A stretch of DNA of 53,539 nucleotides from Bacteroidota bacterium (GTDB lineage: Bacteria > Bacteroidota > Bacteroidia > Chitinophagales > Chitinophagaceae). This document shows, piece after piece, positions 50,454-53,539 of this stretch. The stretch spans positions 1 to 53,539 of the forward strand of contig JAPLEH010000032.1 of assembly GCA_026391455.1 (NCBI GenBank), given 5' to 3'. The first letter of the stretch is position 1. Each line of letters opens with the position of its first letter. The position numbers were made by a program, and so were the translations under genes. Under the pieces are notes generated by a model. That model had not been told where the DNA came from, ran no database searches, and worked only from the letters and a program-made list of their open reading frames with translations.

Positions 50454-52304
50454 ATGAAAATACTTATTCATTATCTCAAGCCTTATAAATGGTTAGTGGC
50501 GCTGGTGTTGCTGCTCGCGGGTGTCAATATTGGCTTTTCTTTGGTGGACCCAATTATTTTTGGCAAGTTGGTAAATCTGGGCAGTTATCACCAGAAAGTA
50601 GAACCCCTTGGCTGGAACGACTTCCTGTTTACCCAGAAAAACTATACCGATGTTACCATTCAGCCCAATGATGCAGGCAAACTGGAAAAAGTAGAAAAGA
50701 TCAAAACCATCTACGGCGTTTTCTGGCTTTTACTGGCTTCCATATCAGTGGCTATGATAAGCCGTATAGCCAAAGCCTTTCAGGATTATTTTCTGAGCCT
50801 GATCACCCAAAAATTCGGGGCCACCATTTTTACGCAGGGTTTGCAGCATGCCATGAAACTCCCTTATCAGGAATTTGAAGATGCCAGAAGCGGTGAAACC
50901 CTCAGTATCCTTCAAAAAGTAAGACTGGATACAGAACGCTTTGTGGCCTCCTTTATTAATATATTATTTCCTGTCATTGTAGGTATCATCTTTGTCGCTG
51001 TATATGCCACTGCCATTCACTGGAGTCTTCCGCTGATCTATTTCGGTGGTATCTTCCTGCTGACCATTATTTCCAACCTGCTCAGTAAAAAGGTAAAAGT
51101 AATTCAGAAGAAAATCGTTGGACAAACCACCGCGCTGGCGGGTGCCACCACCGAATCGCTCCGCAATATTGAGCTGGTAAAAAGTCTGGGGCTTACCCAA
51201 CAGGAAGTGTCGCGTTTAAATAAAAATACGTTTAAGATACTCGGCCTCGAACTGACCAAGGTAAAACGTATCCGCAGTATCAGTTTTATCCAGGGCACAT
51301 TCGTGAATACCCTTCGCCAGGTGATTCTCTTCATGCTCTTGTTTCTCATCTTCCGCGGAAAAATGGATGCCGGTCAACTCGTAACCATGCAGATATTTTC
51401 CTTCTTTGTATTTGGCCCCCTGCAGGAGATCGGTAATATCATTCTCACTTACCGGGAAGCACAGGCTTCGCTCGAGAATTTCGACAACCTGATGAAGAAA
51501 GCACCGGAGCCGCAATCTGCTGATCCGAAACACCTGGGCGAGATTCAAACGCTGGAATTCGACCATGTGGCATTCAAACATCATACTGCTTCGCACAAAG
51601 CCATCAATAATATCAGCTTCAGCGTGAATAAAGGTGAGACCATCGCATTTGTGGGACCTTCCGGATCAGGTAAGACCACATTGATGAAATTACTGGTAGG
51701 TCTCTACCGTCCGCAGGAAGGGAAAATATTATACAACGGTATTGATGAAAATAATATTGACTTCGAAGACCTGCGCAACCAGATCGGCTTTGTGACGCAG
51801 GATACGCAGTTATTCTCCGGTACTATAAAAGAAAATCTGGTTTTCGTAAACCCTGATGCCACCGATGAAGACCTGGCCGATGTGTTGCAAAAAGCGTCTT
51901 GTCAGAATTTGTTGGCAAGGGCGGAAAAGGGACTGGAAACCATGATTGGTGAAGGCGGATTGAAATTATCAGGTGGAGAAAAACAACGTTTATCCATCGC
52001 CCGTGCATTGCTGCGCAAACCCAAATTATTATTGTTCGACGAAGCCACTTCCGCACTCGATTCACTCACGGAAGAAGAGATCACTGATACCATTCGTGAT
52101 ATTTCCCGGCAGGGCAGTCAGGTTACTATCCTGATCGCACACCGCCTCTCCACCATCATGCATGCCGACCGGATATATGTTTTAGAGAAAGGTGATGTGG
52201 TGGAAACAGGTAGTCACGACCAATTGCTTGGCGAAAAAGGTCTGTACTATGCCATGTGGCGCCAGCAGATCGGCGAACGCAAAACCAAAAACATACCGGC
52301 ATAA
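50454..52304 (+). CDS. ABC transporter, fused membrane and ATPase domains
   Basis: 616 residues, half-transporter. Six membrane helices in about residues 15-330 (with a periplasmic insert around 45-85), then the ATPase: Walker A GPSGSGKTT (about 402-410), Q-loop FVTQDTQL, signature LSGGEKQR, Walker B LLLFDEATSALD and H-loop IAHRLST. There is no N-terminal C39 peptidase domain, so it cannot itself cleave leaders. It is divergent from lanC and could export the lanthipeptide, but similar stand-alone exporters are common in these genomes, so the link is only positional. The next gene, a rhodanese, starts 2 bases later. Confidence 0.9.
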   Translation: MKILIHYLKPYKWLVALVLLLAGVNIGFSLVDPIIFGKLVNLGSYHQKVEPLGWNDFLFTQKNYTDVTIQPNDAGKLEKVEKIKTIYGVFWLLLASISVAMISRIAKAFQDYFLSLITQKFGATIFTQGLQHAMKLPYQEFEDARSGETLSILQKVRLDTERFVASFINILFPVIVGIIFVAVYATAIHWSLPLIYFGGIFLLTIISNLLSKKVKVIQKKIVGQTTALAGATTESLRNIELVKSLGLTQQEVSRLNKNTFKILGLELTKVKRIRSISFIQGTFVNTLRQVILFMLLFLIFRGKMDAGQLVTMQIFSFFVFGPLQEIGNIILTYREAQASLENFDNLMKKAPEPQSADPKHLGEIQTLEFDHVAFKHHTASHKAINNISFSVNKGETIAFVGPSGSGKTTLMKLLVGLYRPQEGKILYNGIDENNIDFEDLRNQIGFVTQDTQLFSGTIKENLVFVNPDATDEDLADVLQKASCQNLLARAEKGLETMIGEGGLKLSGGEKQRLSIARALLRKPKLLLFDEATSALDSLTEEEITDTIRDISRQGSQVTILIAHRLSTIMHADRIYVLEKGDVVETGSHDQLLGEKGLYYAMWRQQIGERKTKNIPA

Positions 52305-52306
52305 CG

Positions 52307-52621
52307 ATGGGTTTTCTTTCTTTTCTTGGATTGGGCAACAGCAGCCTGAAAAATGCTTTGCGTAAAGGCGCTCTCATTGTAGATGTGCGCACTGCCATCG
52401 AATTTGACGGCGGCCATATCCCCGAAGCCTTTCATATTCCGGTCGATCGAATCAAAGTAAGTGCAGAACGATTGAAAGAAGCCAAACGCCCGATCATCGT
52501 TTGCTGCAATACCGGTCACAGAAGTGCCGATGCCCTGCAACTACTCAAAGCTAAAGGGTTGAAGGATGTATATAATGGCGGAAATTGGGAGAAGTTGCTT
52601 CAGTTGATGAAAGAGATGTGA
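52307..52621 (+). CDS. Rhodanese-like domain protein
   Basis: 104 residues; the ATG at 52307 was chosen because it is 2 bases after the ABC stop and the domain starts soon after. GALIVDVRTAIEFDGGHIPEAFHIPVD and the active-site loop CCNTGHRSADAL (catalytic Cys in C-N-T-G-H-R-S) define a single rhodanese domain, a sulphur transferase. It is translationally coupled to the ABC exporter gene. Confidence 0.9.
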   Translation: MGFLSFLGLGNSSLKNALRKGALIVDVRTAIEFDGGHIPEAFHIPVDRIKVSAERLKEAKRPIIVCCNTGHRSADALQLLKAKGLKDVYNGGNWEKLLQLMKEM

Positions 52622-52749
52622 TGATGTGGAAATTCAGTTTACAGAGCATTGCAACTATCCACTGTATAATTCTGAATTCTGCATTTATTATTCTAAGCTT
52701 TTAACTACTTAGGACTTTCCGCAACGACGAGTACGCTATTCACCATTGA

Positions 52750-53199
52750 CTATTCACCACCATCCCCCTTCCTTGAAATCAGATCTGTGAAGATATTGGA
52801 TTTTTCCAGCTCTTCGATATCACTCAACTCCAGTTCAATAGCATTGGTACTTTGAATAATTTCTATCAGGGAGAAAATAAGCGATGACAATAAACTCAGC
52901 AGGCTCAATGCAAAAATATATTCTGCTGCCACGCCCCAGCCTTTATAGATGCTATACATACTGGCCACACAGCATAAAAAACTGAATACACCCAGCCCCT
53001 GCATATAGCGGATCAAGTTGATACGACGCCTCAGACTGTGTATCTGTCTCAGGAGAATTTTATTTTGCTGACCCGATGTGTATTCATCATGGAGCTTACG
53101 CACCAGGCTGGCCAGGGCCAGGAAACGATTGGTATAGGCCAGCAATAATAAACTGATGGCCGGGAACAGAAGGGCGGGGGTGTTGAAACTAATTTCCAT
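52750..53199 (-). CDS. DUF2721-family membrane protein
   Basis: 149 residues; the ATG at 53199 gives the family start (MEISFNTPALLFPAISLLLLAYTNRFLALASLVRKLHDEY), whereas the longer frame upstream runs into repeat DNA. Three membrane helices (about 10-25, 65-85, 92-115) and the RIRYMQ/LSDIEELE segments match DUF2721 proteins. Unknown function. Confidence 0.85.
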   Translation of the reverse strand: MEISFNTPALLFPAISLLLLAYTNRFLALASLVRKLHDEYTSGQQNKILLRQIHSLRRRINLIRYMQGLGVFSFLCCVASMYSIYKGWGVAAEYIFALSLLSLLSSLIFSLIEIIQSTNAIELELSDIEELEKSNIFTDLISRKGDGGE

Positions 53200-53240
53200 A
53201 CCGCAAATTAAGCCACGAATGGCACTAATGGCGCTAATAA

Positions 53241-53539
53241 ATACAGATCGCCTGCCTGCCGGCAGGTAAACCTGCGGCGAAAACTTAGCCACAGATAAAC
53301 GCAGATAGACACAAATAATACAGATCGCCTGCCTGCCGGCAGGTAAACCTGCGGCGAAAACAATGCCACAGATAAACACAGATGAACACAAATAATACAG
53401 ATCGCCTACGGCGAGAAGGATGGCCACGCTTGCCTGCCGTTTGGTAGGAATTACTCTAATGACACTAATAAATACAGCTTAAGGCTGTATAGCTCCCAAA
53501 GCTCTATACCTCTGCGTGCGCACATCGCCTGCGGCGAGA
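53241..53539. repeat. Intergenic palindromic repeats at the window end
   Basis: A 44-bp unit beginning ATACAGATCGCCTGCC is present at 53241-53284 and 53318-53361 (identical), containing the palindrome CCTGCCGGCAGG and the stem CGCC...GGCG. A shortened version lies at 53395-53415 and a further CATCGCCTGCGGCGA at about 53522-53539. Between them are copies of CCACAGATAAACRCAGAT and of CACTAATRRCRCTAATAAATACAG. It is a non-coding repeat cluster like that at 8.6 kb but of a different sequence family. Confidence 0.75.

Noticed and set aside
50454-52304. Peptidase-containing (C39) lanthipeptide transporter
   Set aside because: The protein starts directly with the membrane domain; no Cys/His peptidase domain precedes it, so leader cleavage cannot be assigned to it.
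1-53539. tRNA, rRNA, riboswitch or insertion sequence
   Set aside because: No cloverleaf, conserved rRNA segment, known riboswitch core or transposase motif was found by eye; a covariance-model scan would be needed to exclude short RNAs.

Overview
The window looks like a chromosomal piece of a Bacteroidota genome, most likely family Chitinophagaceae. The evidence is: a PorT-type outer-membrane protein directly behind ubiE/menG; a secreted metalloprotease with a type IX secretion (T9SS) type C-terminal domain; a Bacteroidota-style class I lanthipeptide leader; few Shine-Dalgarno sequences; and several TTG...TAnnTTTG promoter elements of the Bacteroidota type. No rRNA, tRNA, CRISPR array, transposase or phage gene was recognised.

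Layout. 1-2.2 kb: the 3' end of a YcxB-like membrane protein, a small lipoprotein/secreted-protein pair, and a long non-coding stretch with a decayed pyrimidine-rich repeat. 2.2-5.5 kb: a protein with a carboxypeptidase-regulatory-like domain, an M35 (deuterolysin-type) metallopeptidase and two small proteins. 5.6-8.6 kb: a DGPF/YCII protein with its ECF42-type sigma factor, then a GNAT-like protein. 8.6-8.95 kb: palindromic and 9-bp intergenic repeats. 8.97-14.7 kb: dnaX (with an A10 slippery tract), an M48 peptidase and the pyruvate dehydrogenase E2 gene. 14.9-17 kb: a GbsR-type regulator with small membrane proteins and a CoA-binding protein. 17.2-25.5 kb: secreted proteins, a T9SS metzincin-like protease, YkuK, EngB, UbiE/MenG, PorT, DUF1349 and MORN-like proteins. 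25.6-33.7 kb: a P-type ATPase and single-gene enzymes (DUF1801, DUF2200, FAD oxidoreductase, EEP hydrolase, metallo-beta-lactamase fold protein, TerC, RelA/SpoT-like HD protein). 33.7-44.5 kb: a Wzi/RemB-like outer-membrane protein, dihydroorotase, a short MutS-like ATPase, a toxin-antitoxin-like remnant, an M1 aminopeptidase, YifB/ComM and a membrane-anchored patatin.

44.6-52.6 kb is the accessory highlight. A broken AAA-type ATPase gene, preceded by two 34-bp operator-like inverted repeats, lies next to a compact class I lanthipeptide locus on the minus strand: lanC and a full-length lanB overlapping by ATGA, followed by two tandem, closely related precursor genes and an intrinsic terminator. 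Both precursors carry a T-x-G-C-x-T-x-G-C block that predicts two consecutive small (methyl)lanthionine rings followed by a Ser/Thr-rich tail. A divergently transcribed ABC exporter (without a C39 peptidase domain) and a rhodanese follow. The window ends with a DUF2721 membrane protein and intergenic palindromic repeats.

The observations most worth checking are the lanthipeptide locus, the probable programmed slippage in dnaX that would make a gamma subunit, the set of promoters placed only a few bases before start codons (predicting leaderless mRNAs), and the paired 34-bp elements upstream of the dead ATPase gene.
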